NCBI RefSeq assembly: GCF_900176635.1
Contig: NZ_FXLN01000003.1
Location: forward strand, 558,001 to 622,000
Length of the DNA stretch: 64,000 bases
Source: Clostridium merdae
Lineage (GTDB): Bacteria > Bacillota > Clostridia > Oscillospirales > Acutalibacteraceae
Direction: 5' to 3'
The notes below the pieces were generated by a model, which saw only the letters and a program-made list of their open reading frames with translations, had not been told where the DNA came from and did not search any database. Below, one piece after another: positions 24,677 through 33,910 of this stretch. The number at the start of each line of letters is the position of its first letter. The first letter of the stretch is position 1. The position numbers and the translations under genes were made by a program.

Positions 24677-26332
24677 TTATTTCTCGAATACTGCGCCGCG
24701 TGAACCGGAGGTTACATGCTGTGCATAACGCTTAATGTAGCCAGTAAGCTCCTTTTGCGGTGCTTTCCATTCCTTGCGGCGGCTTTCCAGCTCCGCTTCA
24801 TCCACATGCAGGTTCAGCACACGATTGGTGATATCCACATCGATCATATCGCCCTCATGAATCAGCGCGATGGGGCCACCGACAGCGGCTTCCGGAGACA
24901 CATGGCCTACCGCCGCACCACGTGTTGCACCGGAGAAACGTCCATCCGTAATCAGTGCTACGCTTGAACCAAGACCCATACCTGTTAACGCAGAGGTGGG
25001 AGTTAGCATTTCACGCATACCGGGGCCGCCTTTCGGGCCCTCATAGCGAATCACAACGACGTCACCCACATGGATTTTACCAGAGAGAATTGCCTCTGAG
25101 GCATCCTCTTCGCAATCAAAGCAGCGAGCCGGGCCGGTATGCTGCATCATTTCAGGGGCAACCGCACCTTGCTTTACCACCGCGCCATCCGGTGCGATGT
25201 TGCCTTGCAGAACAGCGATGCCGCCATCCTTGCGGAATGGGTCTTCCAACTTGCGGATAATTGTTCCATCCGCTGTGGGAGCATTGCTGATGCGGTCTGC
25301 TACCGTACCCAATACCGTTTTGCAATCTGTGTTGAGCTTACCGGCGCGTGCCAGCTCTTTCATCACAGCGGGAATGCCACCCACCTGATTCAGGTCGGTA
25401 ATAAACACCTCACTGGCGGGGTTCAGCTTGCAAAGCTGCGGGGTATCTTTGCTGATGCGGTCAATATCGGTAATATCAAGCTTTACGCCACGCTCATAGG
25501 CAACGGCGGTCAAATGCAGCACCGAATTGGTGGAGCAGCCAAGAGCCATCTCCGAACGAAGCGCGTTCTCAAAGGATTTCTCTGTTAAAATATCGCTAGG
25601 ACGTAAGTCCTCACGGTACAGTTCCAAAATGCGTTCGCCCGCCGTTTTGGCAAGCTGAATGCGTTCCGACATAACAGCAGGAATACTGCCATTACCGGGC
25701 AGCGCCAAACCGATTGCCTCGGTAAGACAGTTCATGGAGTTTGCAGTGTACATTCCAGAGCAGGAGCCACAAGTAGGACATGCGGATTTCTCCAATGCAG
25801 TCAGCTCGGCTTCATCAATTTTACCGGCGACGTAGCTGCCAACAGCCTCAAACATTTCAGAAAGGCCAAAGCGAACACCGTTATGTAAGCCCGGCAGCAT
25901 GGGGCCGCCACTCACAAAAATGCTGGGTAAATTCAGTCGGCAAGCAGCCAAAAGCATGCCCGGTACGACCTTATCGCAGTTGGGGATAAACACGACGGCA
26001 TCCAGCGGGTGTGCGGTAAGCATTACTTCCACAGAGTCTGCAATCAGCTCGCGCGAGCAGAGCGAATACTTCATTCCCTTGTGGTTCATAGAAAGCCCAT
26101 CACAAACGCCAATGGTATTGAACTCAAACGGTACACCACCTGCGTTGCGAATACCAGCCTTTACTGCCTCACTAATGTCTTTTAGGTGGCGATGCCCGGG
26201 AATGTAGTCACTGGCGGAATTCACTACTGCAATAAAGGGTCTCTTCATTTCGTTTTCTGTTAGACCCAATGCGTAAAGCAAAGAGCGGTGTGGTGCGCGT
26301 GCGGCGCCCTCTTTCATTAAATCGCTTCTCAT
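24677..26332 (-). CDS. ilvD: Dihydroxy-acid dehydratase
   Basis: IlvD is the Fe-S enzyme that makes 2-keto acids for valine, isoleucine and leucine. The 551-residue protein carries NCDKVVPGM near residue 117 and CPTCGSCSGMYTANSMN near residue 185, with the cluster cysteines. Near the C-terminus lie GPKGGPGMREM and ITDGRFSGATRG. The ATG follows GGAGGG. No other branched-chain gene is next to it. Its own terminator lies just past the stop. Confidence 0.95.
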   Translation of the reverse strand: MRSDLMKEGAARAPHRSLLYALGLTENEMKRPFIAVVNSASDYIPGHRHLKDISEAVKAGIRNAGGVPFEFNTIGVCDGLSMNHKGMKYSLCSRELIADSVEVMLTAHPLDAVVFIPNCDKVVPGMLLAACRLNLPSIFVSGGPMLPGLHNGVRFGLSEMFEAVGSYVAGKIDEAELTALEKSACPTCGSCSGMYTANSMNCLTEAIGLALPGNGSIPAVMSERIQLAKTAGERILELYREDLRPSDILTEKSFENALRSEMALGCSTNSVLHLTAVAYERGVKLDITDIDRISKDTPQLCKLNPASEVFITDLNQVGGIPAVMKELARAGKLNTDCKTVLGTVADRISNAPTADGTIIRKLEDPFRKDGGIAVLQGNIAPDGAVVKQGAVAPEMMQHTGPARCFDCEEDASEAILSGKIHVGDVVVIRYEGPKGGPGMREMLTPTSALTGMGLGSSVALITDGRFSGATRGAAVGHVSPEAAVGGPIALIHEGDMIDVDITNRVLNLHVDEAELESRRKEWKAPQKELTGYIKRYAQHVTSGSRGAVFEK

Positions 26333-26374
26333 CGTGTTTTTCCCTCCTAATACTGCCTATCGGCTTCACTAAAA

Positions 26375-26409
26375 TGAAACAATTGCCGCCCAAGCGGCAT
26401 TCTGTTTCA
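26375..26409 (-). terminator. Terminator between the 26.4-kb gene and ilvD
   Basis: TGAAACA (26375-26381) and GCCGC pair with GCGGC and TGTTTCA (26403-26409). On the minus strand a TTTTAG tail follows. It ends the lysS-side transcript. Confidence 0.75.
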
Positions 26410-26421
26410 CGCTTTCCTCAT

Positions 26422-27177
26422 TTATTTCCCATACACCAAACGGTCAAACAGAGCACGGTTTTTTTCATAATAAGATGCCTTTTCTGTGTTCTGCTCCAGT
26501 GGTGTTCCCTGAAATACTCGCATAGAAACGCCAAGGCCATCCAATTGCTCGAGCACCGATTTCCGGCTGTCTGCATCCAAATTACGCAAATCCTCTTCTG
26601 TAATCAAAGAAGAAAGGGGCTTTGCGTCCTTCCACGGCACACGCATTTCGGCTTCTTTCTCTTCCCCATGCTTTGGCACTGTGCCATTCAGGTTCGAGAA
26701 CATTTGCCGTGTTTTTTGGTGCGATTCAAAACTCGCTTGATCTGTTAAAAAGATGATACTGTCTCCCGTTTCCAGGTCAGACAGGAACTTCGCTACACTT
26801 GCCATTTGCAGGTTGGGGTCGCTTACCGGCTTATTCTCACCCATCACAATCATGTATGAATTCACACGCACAACTACGCGGCCATCCCCATTTCGGTCTT
26901 CCCCGTACTGGGCTAATTTTTTCTCCAGCACCGAGGCGGCATCATCTGAGAACTTTGTTTCTGTCAGAACTCCAATTTGATAATCCGGCTCCACCTTTGT
27001 TGACAGCTCATACACAAAGCCTGCAACCAAAGCAAACAGCACCAGAACAATCAATACGTGAAATTTATGGTAATACCAAAAATTTTCCCATTTCCCTTTG
27101 GGGCTTTGGGGAGACGCTTCACCATTTGAGTGAATCGAATCATCCCCTGCATTCCACAGATACCGATCTCTTGCCAA
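26422..27177 (-). CDS. Single-pass membrane protein, function unknown
   Basis: The start is TTG at 27177, behind AGGGAGTG, 6 bp after the lysS stop. The 251-residue protein has a short basic N-terminus, one hydrophobic helix (about residues 39-60), and an extracellular soluble part with no recognised motif. It has no lipobox or catalytic signature that I can see. It is probably cotranscribed with lysS. Related uncharacterised membrane proteins seem usual beside lysS in Ruminococcaceae, but I could not check this. Confidence 0.7.
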   Translation of the reverse strand: MARDRYLWNAGDDSIHSNGEASPQSPKGKWENFWYYHKFHVLIVLVLFALVAGFVYELSTKVEPDYQIGVLTETKFSDDAASVLEKKLAQYGEDRNGDGRVVVRVNSYMIVMGENKPVSDPNLQMASVAKFLSDLETGDSIIFLTDQASFESHQKTRQMFSNLNGTVPKHGEEKEAEMRVPWKDAKPLSSLITEEDLRNLDADSRKSVLEQLDGLGVSMRVFQGTPLEQNTEKASYYEKNRALFDRLVYGK

Positions 27178-27183
27178 GCGAAA

Positions 27184-28689
27184 TCACTCCCTGGGTTTCA
27201 TAGTGGGGAACAAGAGTACGTCACGAATGGAGGCACTATCTGTGAGTAGCATTACCAAACGGTCAATGCCCATGCCCATTCCTCCGGTTGGCGGCATACC
27301 ATATTCCAAAGCGGTAATAAAGTCATCATCAATCATATTCGCTTCTTCGTCTCCCGCTTCTCTGAGCTCCATCTGGCGCATAAAGCGTTCACGCTGATCG
27401 AGGGGGTCATTGAGCTCTGAGTACGCATTTGCAAATTCACGGCGGGTAGCAAACAGCTCAAAGCGCTCAACCAATTCGGGAACATCCTTTTTGCGCTTTG
27501 TCAGCGGAGATACCTCTACCGGGTAATCGTAAATAAAGGTGGGCTGTATCAGCTCGCCCTCCACCTTTTCTTCAAAGAAAAGGTTCATAATGTCGCCCCA
27601 GGAGTCGGTTTTCTTTGTTTCGAAATGGAACTTCTTCGCTTCTTCCAGTGCACGGGCGGTATCTCCCTTAAACGAGAGAAAATCAATACCGGTGTACTTT
27701 AGAATGGCATCGTTCATTGTCATACGGCAGAAAGGCAGCTTCAAGCTAACCTCTTCCCCTTGGTACGAAATCTCCTCAGTACCGCACACCTCTTTTGCGC
27801 AAGCATTAATGAGGCGCTCGGTCAAGTCCATCATACCGTTGTAATCGGTGTAAGCTTCGTACAGCTCAATGGTCGTAAATTCCGGGTTGTGCTTTACGTC
27901 CATACCCTCATTACGGAACAAGCGGCCAATTTCATAAACCTTTTCCATGCCACCTACAATGAGGCGCTTCAAATAAAGCTCCGGTGCAATACGCAGGTAC
28001 AAATCAAGGTCGAGTGTATTGTGGTGGGTAATAAACGGGCGAGCAGAGGCGCCACCGGGAATCAGGTTCAAAACAGGGGTCTCTACCTCAACATAGTTAC
28101 GTTCATCTAATATACGGCGAATTGTCGCAATGACACGGCTGCGCTTCTCAAAGGTGTTTTTCACTTCAGGATTTACGATCAAATCCACATAGCGCTGGCG
28201 GTACCGCAAATCAGTATCCTTTAGGCCGTGGAATTTATCCGGAAGCGGAAGCAACGATTTTGCCAAAAGAGTAATGCTTTTAGCGTGAACCGAGATTTCG
28301 CCTCTGCGAGTACGGAATACAAAGCCGCTAACGCTCGCAAGGTCGCCAATATCCCAGTTTTGCAGACCACGGTATGTTTCTTCGCCAATATCATCTATTT
28401 TCAGGTAGACCTGAATACGGCCTGTACGATCCTGAATATCCATAAAGCTGGCTTTGCCCATATCGCGCCAGCTCATAATACGGCCGGCAATCACTACATC
28501 CTTGTTTTCTAGCTCTTCAAAACGGTCGCGAATGTCTTGTGCAAAGGCATCCCGCTCACAAACTGTAATTTCGAATGGGTCTTTGCCGCTCTCCTGTAAT
28601 GCAGTGAGCTTGTCCCTACGAATTTGAAGGAGTTCGCTAATATCCTGTTGCTGTTCCTGCTCCACAGGCTCTGTTATCTTATCACTCAT
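27184..28689 (-). CDS. lysS: Lysyl-tRNA synthetase, class II
   Basis: This 501-residue synthetase has an N-terminal OB-fold anticodon domain (about 60-170, VVIAGRIMSWRDMGKASF). The class II catalytic core follows: motif 1 near PGGASARPF, motif 2 FRNEGMDVKHNPEFT near 266, and motif 3 GMGIDRLVMLLTDS near 480. The protein ends in LLFPTMKPRE. An imperfect GGGAGAG site precedes the ATG. It lies downstream of greA, a common order in Firmicutes, though a terminator separates them. Confidence 0.96.
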   Translation of the reverse strand: MSDKITEPVEQEQQQDISELLQIRRDKLTALQESGKDPFEITVCERDAFAQDIRDRFEELENKDVVIAGRIMSWRDMGKASFMDIQDRTGRIQVYLKIDDIGEETYRGLQNWDIGDLASVSGFVFRTRRGEISVHAKSITLLAKSLLPLPDKFHGLKDTDLRYRQRYVDLIVNPEVKNTFEKRSRVIATIRRILDERNYVEVETPVLNLIPGGASARPFITHHNTLDLDLYLRIAPELYLKRLIVGGMEKVYEIGRLFRNEGMDVKHNPEFTTIELYEAYTDYNGMMDLTERLINACAKEVCGTEEISYQGEEVSLKLPFCRMTMNDAILKYTGIDFLSFKGDTARALEEAKKFHFETKKTDSWGDIMNLFFEEKVEGELIQPTFIYDYPVEVSPLTKRKKDVPELVERFELFATRREFANAYSELNDPLDQRERFMRQMELREAGDEEANMIDDDFITALEYGMPPTGGMGMGIDRLVMLLTDSASIRDVLLFPTMKPRE

Positions 28690-28817
28690 AACTAATTCTA
28701 CTCTCCCTGTTTACTGTATTCCTCCGCAATCGCGGTATATGCTATAAAATGAAATGGTTTTCACCTGCAAAAAGAAAGGCACTCTAAAAATCGTATGCAG
28801 TTCTTTTATGTGCAAAA

Positions 28818-28852
28818 ACGGGGCAGGGTGAAAATTTTCACTCCCGCCCCGT
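28818..28852 (-). terminator. Terminator of greA
   Basis: ACGGGGCAGGGTGAAAA and TTTTCACTCCCGCCCCGT nearly pair over 17 bp (one mismatch), with TTTTTGC after the stem on the minus strand. The 145 bases from here to lysS show no other element. Confidence 0.85.
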
Positions 28853-28873
28853 GTGTGTACTGTTCCGGAATCC

Positions 28874-29356
28874 TTATTTCGAAATGGTAAGAATCTCATA
28901 ATGGATAATTCCTGCCGGAACCTCCACCTCAATTTTATCACCCACACCGTGGCCCAAAAGAGCCTTGCCAACTGCGGATTCATCCGAAATTTTGCCGTTA
29001 AGAGGATTCGCTTCGTTGGAACCAACAATTTTATATTCCTTAATAGAAGAATCTCTTCCTTCCGGAGTTACGCGAACCTCAACCTTAGAGCCAATGTGAA
29101 TATTTTCGTTTCCTAATTCACTTTCGTCAATCACGACTACGTTTTTCAGCATTACCTCAATATCGGCAATACGTGCTTCCATAATCGCCTGGTCGTTTTT
29201 CGCTTCATCGTATTCACTGTTTTCGGACAAATCACCGAAAGACAAAGCGACTTTAATTTTTTCGGCTACTTCTTTTCGTTTTACCGATTTTAAATATTCC
29301 AACTCCTGCTCAAGGGCTTCTAAGCCTTCTTGGGTTAAAATGACCTGCTTTGCCAT
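28874..29356 (-). CDS. greA: Transcription elongation factor GreA
   Basis: GreA rescues backtracked RNA polymerase by stimulating transcript cleavage. The 160-residue protein has the N-terminal coiled coil with the tip acidic pair (SENSEYDEAKND near 44-55). The C-terminal domain has VEVR...GRDSSIKEYKIVGSNEAN and DESAVGKALLG. Its promoter overlaps the end of the S41-like gene. Confidence 0.95.
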   Translation of the reverse strand: MAKQVILTQEGLEALEQELEYLKSVKRKEVAEKIKVALSFGDLSENSEYDEAKNDQAIMEARIADIEVMLKNVVVIDESELGNENIHIGSKVEVRVTPEGRDSSIKEYKIVGSNEANPLNGKISDESAVGKALLGHGVGDKIEVEVPAGIIHYEILTISK

Positions 29357-29468
29357 CAGTTGTTTACCACCTTTTTCAGAGTGAACTTATTCGCCAGACC
29401 TTAACTAGCCAACCAATGCAAAAATACAACGGGTTACCAGCAGTCTGACGGTTCTTCGCAATATATCT

Positions 29469-29497
29469 ATTATAGTGAACAAGTATGAGTCTGTCAA
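29469..29497 (-). promoter_or_regulatory. Promoter of greA
   Basis: On the minus strand TTGACA (plus 29492-29497) and TATAAT (plus 29469-29474) have 17-bp spacing. The leader is about 105 nt before the ATG. Confidence 0.85.
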
Positions 29498-29501
29498 CGT
29501 A

Positions 29502-30827
29502 TTATTTGGCCTTTGCGGAAGAGGTCGCGGGTGCTTTTGCACCGGTTTGAGCCGCACTGTTGTCTAAGTTACCACTGTCAGTACCGGGAATCTGCTGAAC
29601 ATCTGCTCCTTGCTTTACCAGTGCCGTTACAGAAGCCTGAATTTGCGGGTCTTCCATCATTGTAAGGGAGCGGCGCAGCAGCAAATCCTTTTGTTCGGGG
29701 GTCATTTCAACCTCCATGTCTACATTCACGCCGACTCCATGAAAGGTCTTACCATCAATTCGGGTATAGTTACCAACAGAGAGCTGTATTGCAGACCCAT
29801 CCGACAAAGGAATTACATCTTCCTTCATGCCGCGGCCTGCGGTTTTCTCACCAATCAGTTTTCCCTTCTTATAGTCCTTCATATCCGCAGCAAATATTTC
29901 CGCCGCACCGTAGGTGCTGGAATTCACAACAACACTAATGGGCAAATTAATTTCACCAGATTTTGAGCTGTACTCCACCGTAATTTTCCCGGCTCTGTCT
30001 GCATAGCTAACAAGGCTAACCGCAGGCAAAAATTCATCCAGCACAGAGGCCATAACCTCTACACTACCACCAGAATTATTACGCAGGTCAACTACAAAGC
30101 CGACTACCTTTTTCTCTGTTAAATTATTAATTGCCGCTACAAACTGATTTTTGGTCGTACTTTGGAACTCCGAAATAGCAATGTATCCTACATTCCCATT
30201 AATAATCGAGGAAGAGACCGTAATGCGCTGGTATTCCGCGCGGGTAACTGTCACATCCATCTGTTTTGTGGCAGTCTTGCCATTCTCCGTCGTTTTGCGC
30301 AGTAAGCCAAGCTTTACCGTAGTACCCACCGTGCCATCCAGCTTATTCACGGCCTCACCGTAGCTCAGGCGAATCACCTCTTTGCCGTCAAGTGAGAGAA
30401 TAACATCACCCTTTTGCAAACCAGCCTTACTGGCGGAGGAGTTCGGCAAAACCTCAATTACTTCCATATTACCATCCGCATCCTGTACGGTGCGAATTCC
30501 AACACCAACCGCCTTTTTCGAATTGGAGCTCAGGTAATTCTTATATTTTTCGGCAGAAAGATATTTCGCACCAGCATCGCCCAGCCCTGCCATATACCCG
30601 GCGGCAATGCCGTCGTTTAAATCGGTTTCTCCAATTTTCCCAATATAATCTTGCCGTACCTTTTGGTCGATTTCACTGAGCTTTGTGTACATGGCCTGAC
30701 GCTCGTTTACATCAGCCACTTTCTCGTTAAAGCGTCCCATCGCATAGGTATACGTCAAAGAAACCGTGATTGTGGCGGCTACCAAGGACATAGCTGCCGC
30801 TGCACCGAGCGATATTTTTTTGCTCAT
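29502..30827 (-). CDS. S41 (CtpA/Prc) family protein without catalytic residues
   Basis: The start at 30827 follows GGAGAG; an upstream ATG lacks a site. The 441-residue protein has one N-terminal membrane helix, a PDZ domain (about 90-180, with KAGLQKGDVILSLDG) and an S41 peptidase domain. Compared with CtpB (Ser309, Lys334, Gln338), the aligned residues here are Gly307, Arg332 and Glu336, in YGAAE and GRGMKE. The 25- and 4-residue spacings are kept, so alignment is clear and all three catalytic residues are lost. It follows the EnvC-like gene in the ftsEX locus. It is probably a pseudo-protease that binds peptides or scaffolds a complex. Confidence 0.85.
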   Translation of the reverse strand: MSKKISLGAAAAMSLVAATITVSLTYTYAMGRFNEKVADVNERQAMYTKLSEIDQKVRQDYIGKIGETDLNDGIAAGYMAGLGDAGAKYLSAEKYKNYLSSNSKKAVGVGIRTVQDADGNMEVIEVLPNSSASKAGLQKGDVILSLDGKEVIRLSYGEAVNKLDGTVGTTVKLGLLRKTTENGKTATKQMDVTVTRAEYQRITVSSSIINGNVGYIAISEFQSTTKNQFVAAINNLTEKKVVGFVVDLRNNSGGSVEVMASVLDEFLPAVSLVSYADRAGKITVEYSSKSGEINLPISVVVNSSTYGAAEIFAADMKDYKKGKLIGEKTAGRGMKEDVIPLSDGSAIQLSVGNYTRIDGKTFHGVGVNVDMEVEMTPEQKDLLLRRSLTMMEDPQIQASVTALVKQGADVQQIPGTDSGNLDNSAAQTGAKAPATSSAKAK

Positions 30828-30949
30828 ATACTTTCTCTCCATCTTTTCATATCGTCAAACTGCTCAACGGTTATTTTCGATAAAAGCAGCAATTTCTTCC
30901 CCCACCTGCGGCAAGGGAAGAAATTAAACATCTTGTCTAGTAAGCGGCG

Positions 30950-32134
30950 TTATTTGCCAAACCACTTCATGGGGTTTTGTGCAACACCATTTACACGAAT
31001 TTCGAAATGCAGGTGGGGGCCGCTGGAATCTCCCGTGCTGCCCACATAGCCAATAACCTGCCCTTTTTTCACCACATCACCAGTATTCACAACAATTTTG
31101 CTCGCATGCCCATAACGGGTGGAATATCCGCCGCCGTGGTCTATGTACGCGCAAAGACCGTAGCCGCCGCCCCAACCGCTGTGGTTGGCAAGAATGACCT
31201 TGCCGCTGTCGGCTGCAACAATTGCTTTCCCGTAAATACCAGAACCCGCAATATCAATTCCCTTATGGTTACGGCCGTCACCCCAATACGAAGTGAGCTT
31301 AGTATACCCAGGAACCGGCCATGTAAACTGGCCTTTACTCACATAACCGCCGCTGGCCTGATTATTGTTGTTATTATTCTTAATACTGGCGTAGTAATCT
31401 TTATACCATTGGTCAACTTCGGCATCCACTTTCTTGCGTTCCGCCGCCAATCGGTTATTCTCGGAATTGGTGGTAACCACATTAGCAGAAATCTCGGTTA
31501 ATATACGTGAGCTTTCGGATAAGAGACCCGACAGCTCCGTGTTTTTACTGTCCAGCTCTTTTCTGGCCTGAGCGGCACTCTCGCGATTCTCTTCAATCTG
31601 CTGTTTTTGTGTTTTAATCGCCGCCATATCCGTTTTCAGTGTGTCAATTACCTGCTTATCGTGCTGTGAAATGGAACGCACGAGCTCAGTTTTATCTAAG
31701 AAATCGGTAGCATCCCGCGCACCTAAAATCAGTTCCAGCTGAGAGGATTCCCCCAGCAGGTAGATCGCGCGAACGCGCTGCTTGAGCTGCTCTACGTTGG
31801 CATCAATGCTACTTTGCTTTTCTTTAATCTTCGATTCTTTATCCTTTATATCAGCATTCAAAGCCCTTATTTGTTCACCCAACGTGTCAATTTGGCTTTG
31901 CACTGTTTGCACCTGAGTGTCCAGTGCGTTTTTGTACTCCTGCTGCTTTGCCCGGTCCGCCTTTAGCTGACGAAGCTTGGCGGCAGTCGCCTCTTGCTGC
32001 TTTTTCAGGCTATTTTGCTTATCCTGCAATTGTTTGATGGATGAGCTGGCCTGCACCCCGTACGGTACACTTGAAAAAACGAGAGTGACCGCTAAAACGA
32101 GTGCCACAATGGAACGCTTGCCTTTACCAGCCAA
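30950..32134 (-). CDS. EnvC/PcsB-like M23 peptidase of the FtsEX complex
   Basis: The start is TTG at 32134, behind GGGAGG, overlapping the ftsX stop by 11 bp. The 394-residue secreted protein has a signal peptide (about 1-30), a long coiled coil (about 30-240) rich in KQQ and EQL repeats, then a LytM/M23 domain. Its metal ligands are present: HKGIDIAG (His, Asp near 289-293), GHAS and HLHFE. Coupling to ftsX shows that FtsEX probably controls its cell-wall hydrolase activity, as in Mycobacterium and Streptococcus systems. It looks catalytically complete, unlike the next gene. Confidence 0.87.
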   Translation of the reverse strand: MAGKGKRSIVALVLAVTLVFSSVPYGVQASSSIKQLQDKQNSLKKQQEATAAKLRQLKADRAKQQEYKNALDTQVQTVQSQIDTLGEQIRALNADIKDKESKIKEKQSSIDANVEQLKQRVRAIYLLGESSQLELILGARDATDFLDKTELVRSISQHDKQVIDTLKTDMAAIKTQKQQIEENRESAAQARKELDSKNTELSGLLSESSRILTEISANVVTTNSENNRLAAERKKVDAEVDQWYKDYYASIKNNNNNNQASGGYVSKGQFTWPVPGYTKLTSYWGDGRNHKGIDIAGSGIYGKAIVAADSGKVILANHSGWGGGYGLCAYIDHGGGYSTRYGHASKIVVNTGDVVKKGQVIGYVGSTGDSSGPHLHFEIRVNGVAQNPMKWFGK

Positions 32135-33032
32135 TGGAACTGCCTCCCTTCAAATATTTACCGATTGATATACCCCCGCCCAGTGCACCAAAAAAGGCAC
32201 CTGCAGCAATGAATAACAATATAATCTGCCCCATTACACTCCCCAGCGGAAGAGGCTGGAAGAAAGGAACAATTCCCGTAATGGTTTTCAGGGTTTTATC
32301 ATAAATAAGCGCGAGCAACCCACTCGCCAAAAGACCGGATAACAGACCGATTAAAATACCTTCTACCACAAACGGAACGCGAACAAAGCTATTCGTTGCA
32401 CCTACCGATTTCATCACGCTTATTTCGCGCCGGCGCGAGAACATGGTAATGCGAATGGTATTTGAAAGAATAAAAATAGAAACCAGGCTAAGAATCAATA
32501 TAATCCAAGAGCCTGCCGTTGTTACCAGGTGGTCAAGGCTTGTCAGCTTTGCAGCTACATCCGAATAATCGCGAACCTTATAAACACCCTCCAGCGAGCT
32601 GATTTTACCTGCTGTCTCTTTGTAATGAGCAAGGTCTTTCATCTTTACCTTGAACACATCATTGAGGGGGTTGTCATCCCCCAACAGGGTGGTAAACACG
32701 CTGCCGTCGTCCCCCATTGATTTCATCAGCGCTTCAAGCGCCTCACCTTTAGGAACAAACTCACAGCTTTCTACATTTTCCAGTTTTTTAATCTCTTCCC
32801 CTACTTGTACCGATTTCAGGGTAGGGAGGTCGTTTGCCATATATACGGTAATGGAGTTATCGCTTTCCAGCGACTGCATTGCCATATTCAAGTTCATAGA
32901 AAAGAGTGTGGCGGCGCCCGTCATCAATAAGCATGCCACCAATACACCAATGGAGGCGAAGGCCATCATTCGGTTTACCCAAATGTTTTTTACACCTTCT
33001 TTGAGTAAATATTTGATACTGCTAATTCTCAT
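32124..33032 (-). CDS. ftsX: Cell division ABC permease FtsX
   Basis: The start at 33032 follows GGAGG and overlaps ftsE by 11 bp. The 302-residue protein has four membrane helices with a large extracellular loop between the first and second (about 45-170). The N-terminus (SSIKYLLKEGVKNIWVNRMMAFASI) and the intracellular loop SRRREISVMKSVGATN are typical of FtsX. It transmits ATPase cycles to the periplasmic-side hydrolase next in the operon. Confidence 0.93.
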   Translation of the reverse strand: MRISSIKYLLKEGVKNIWVNRMMAFASIGVLVACLLMTGAATLFSMNLNMAMQSLESDNSITVYMANDLPTLKSVQVGEEIKKLENVESCEFVPKGEALEALMKSMGDDGSVFTTLLGDDNPLNDVFKVKMKDLAHYKETAGKISSLEGVYKVRDYSDVAAKLTSLDHLVTTAGSWIILILSLVSIFILSNTIRITMFSRRREISVMKSVGATNSFVRVPFVVEGILIGLLSGLLASGLLALIYDKTLKTITGIVPFFQPLPLGSVMGQIILLFIAAGAFFGALGGGISIGKYLKGGSSIGW

Positions 33033-33720
33033 CGGGTACCTCCAAAGCAAGATTGCAGCTGTCGGCCACAACCAGCCCGTCGTTAATCTCCACCACTCGG
33101 CGGCGGAAATGCTTAACTAGCCGGTGTTCATGTGTGACCATCAGTACGGTAGTGCCCCTGCGGTTAATCTCACTTAAAAGGCCAACAATTTCAAACGAAA
33201 GCGCGGGGTCTATGTTACCGGTAGGCTCGTCCGCAATAATCATGCTGGGGTTGTTTACCAGCGCGCGTGCAAGCCCCACCCTCTGCTGCTCTCCGCCGGA
33301 GAGCTCCTTCGGGCGGCAATTCGATTTTTCTTGCAAACCAACCAAATTCAATATGTAAGGGACTCGCTTCTTTATTTCTCTTTGCGATGCACCAACAACG
33401 TGCATTGCAAATGCCACATTATCAAACACCGTCATTTTATCAATCAAGCGAAAATCCTGAAACACCAATCCCATCGTTCGGCGAACATAGGGAATGTCTC
33501 TGCGCTTTACCGTAGAAAGCTTTCGCCCATTTACAATAATCTCACCGCTATTCGGCGATTCCTCACAGGTAATCAGCTTTAAAAAGGTACTTTTACCGGC
33601 TCCGGAAGAACCAACGATAAAAACAAATTCCCCTTTTTCTACTTTTAAATTCACGCCTCGGAGCGCTTCTGTACCGTTCCCGTAGGTTTTGCAAACATCT
33701 ATAAATTCTATCAATGTCAT
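33022..33720 (-). CDS. ftsE: Cell division ABC ATPase FtsE
   Basis: I use the ATG at 33720, behind TTGGAG; the upstream extension is not coding-like. The 232-residue ATPase has Walker A VGSSGAGKST near residue 37, signature LSGGEQQRVGLA, Walker B MIIADEPTGNID and the H-loop VTHEH. LEF-type motifs at the N-terminus match FtsE. It opens the FtsE-FtsX-EnvC-S41 run. A hairpin at 33813-33843 separates it from the upstream regulator gene. Confidence 0.94.
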   Translation of the reverse strand: MTLIEFIDVCKTYGNGTEALRGVNLKVEKGEFVFIVGSSGAGKSTFLKLITCEESPNSGEIIVNGRKLSTVKRRDIPYVRRTMGLVFQDFRLIDKMTVFDNVAFAMHVVGASQREIKKRVPYILNLVGLQEKSNCRPKELSGGEQQRVGLARALVNNPSMIIADEPTGNIDPALSFEIVGLLSEINRRGTTVLMVTHEHRLVKHFRRRVVEINDGLVVADSCNLALEVPDEN

Positions 33721-33812
33721 CGCTCCAAAAAAATAAATTTCCCCGCTTTTACTGTCTGCGCATACACCAAAGCACACGAAAAATCGACAGTATTTCTCCC
33801 TAAAAACCAACA

Positions 33813-33843
33813 CCCACTGGTATGTTTACATAATACCAATGGG
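33813..33843 (-). terminator. Hairpin after the CdaR-like gene
   Basis: CCCACTGGTAT (33813-33823) pairs with ATACCAATGGG (33833-33843) with one wobble. On the minus strand TTGGTTTTTAGGG follows. It probably ends the 33911 gene transcript. Confidence 0.6.
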
Positions 33844-33910
33844 CGAAAGATTTATAGTTCTTAAAAAGAATAAATTTGTAATTTTTCTGTAACGTATTTA
33901 TTCTTTACTA

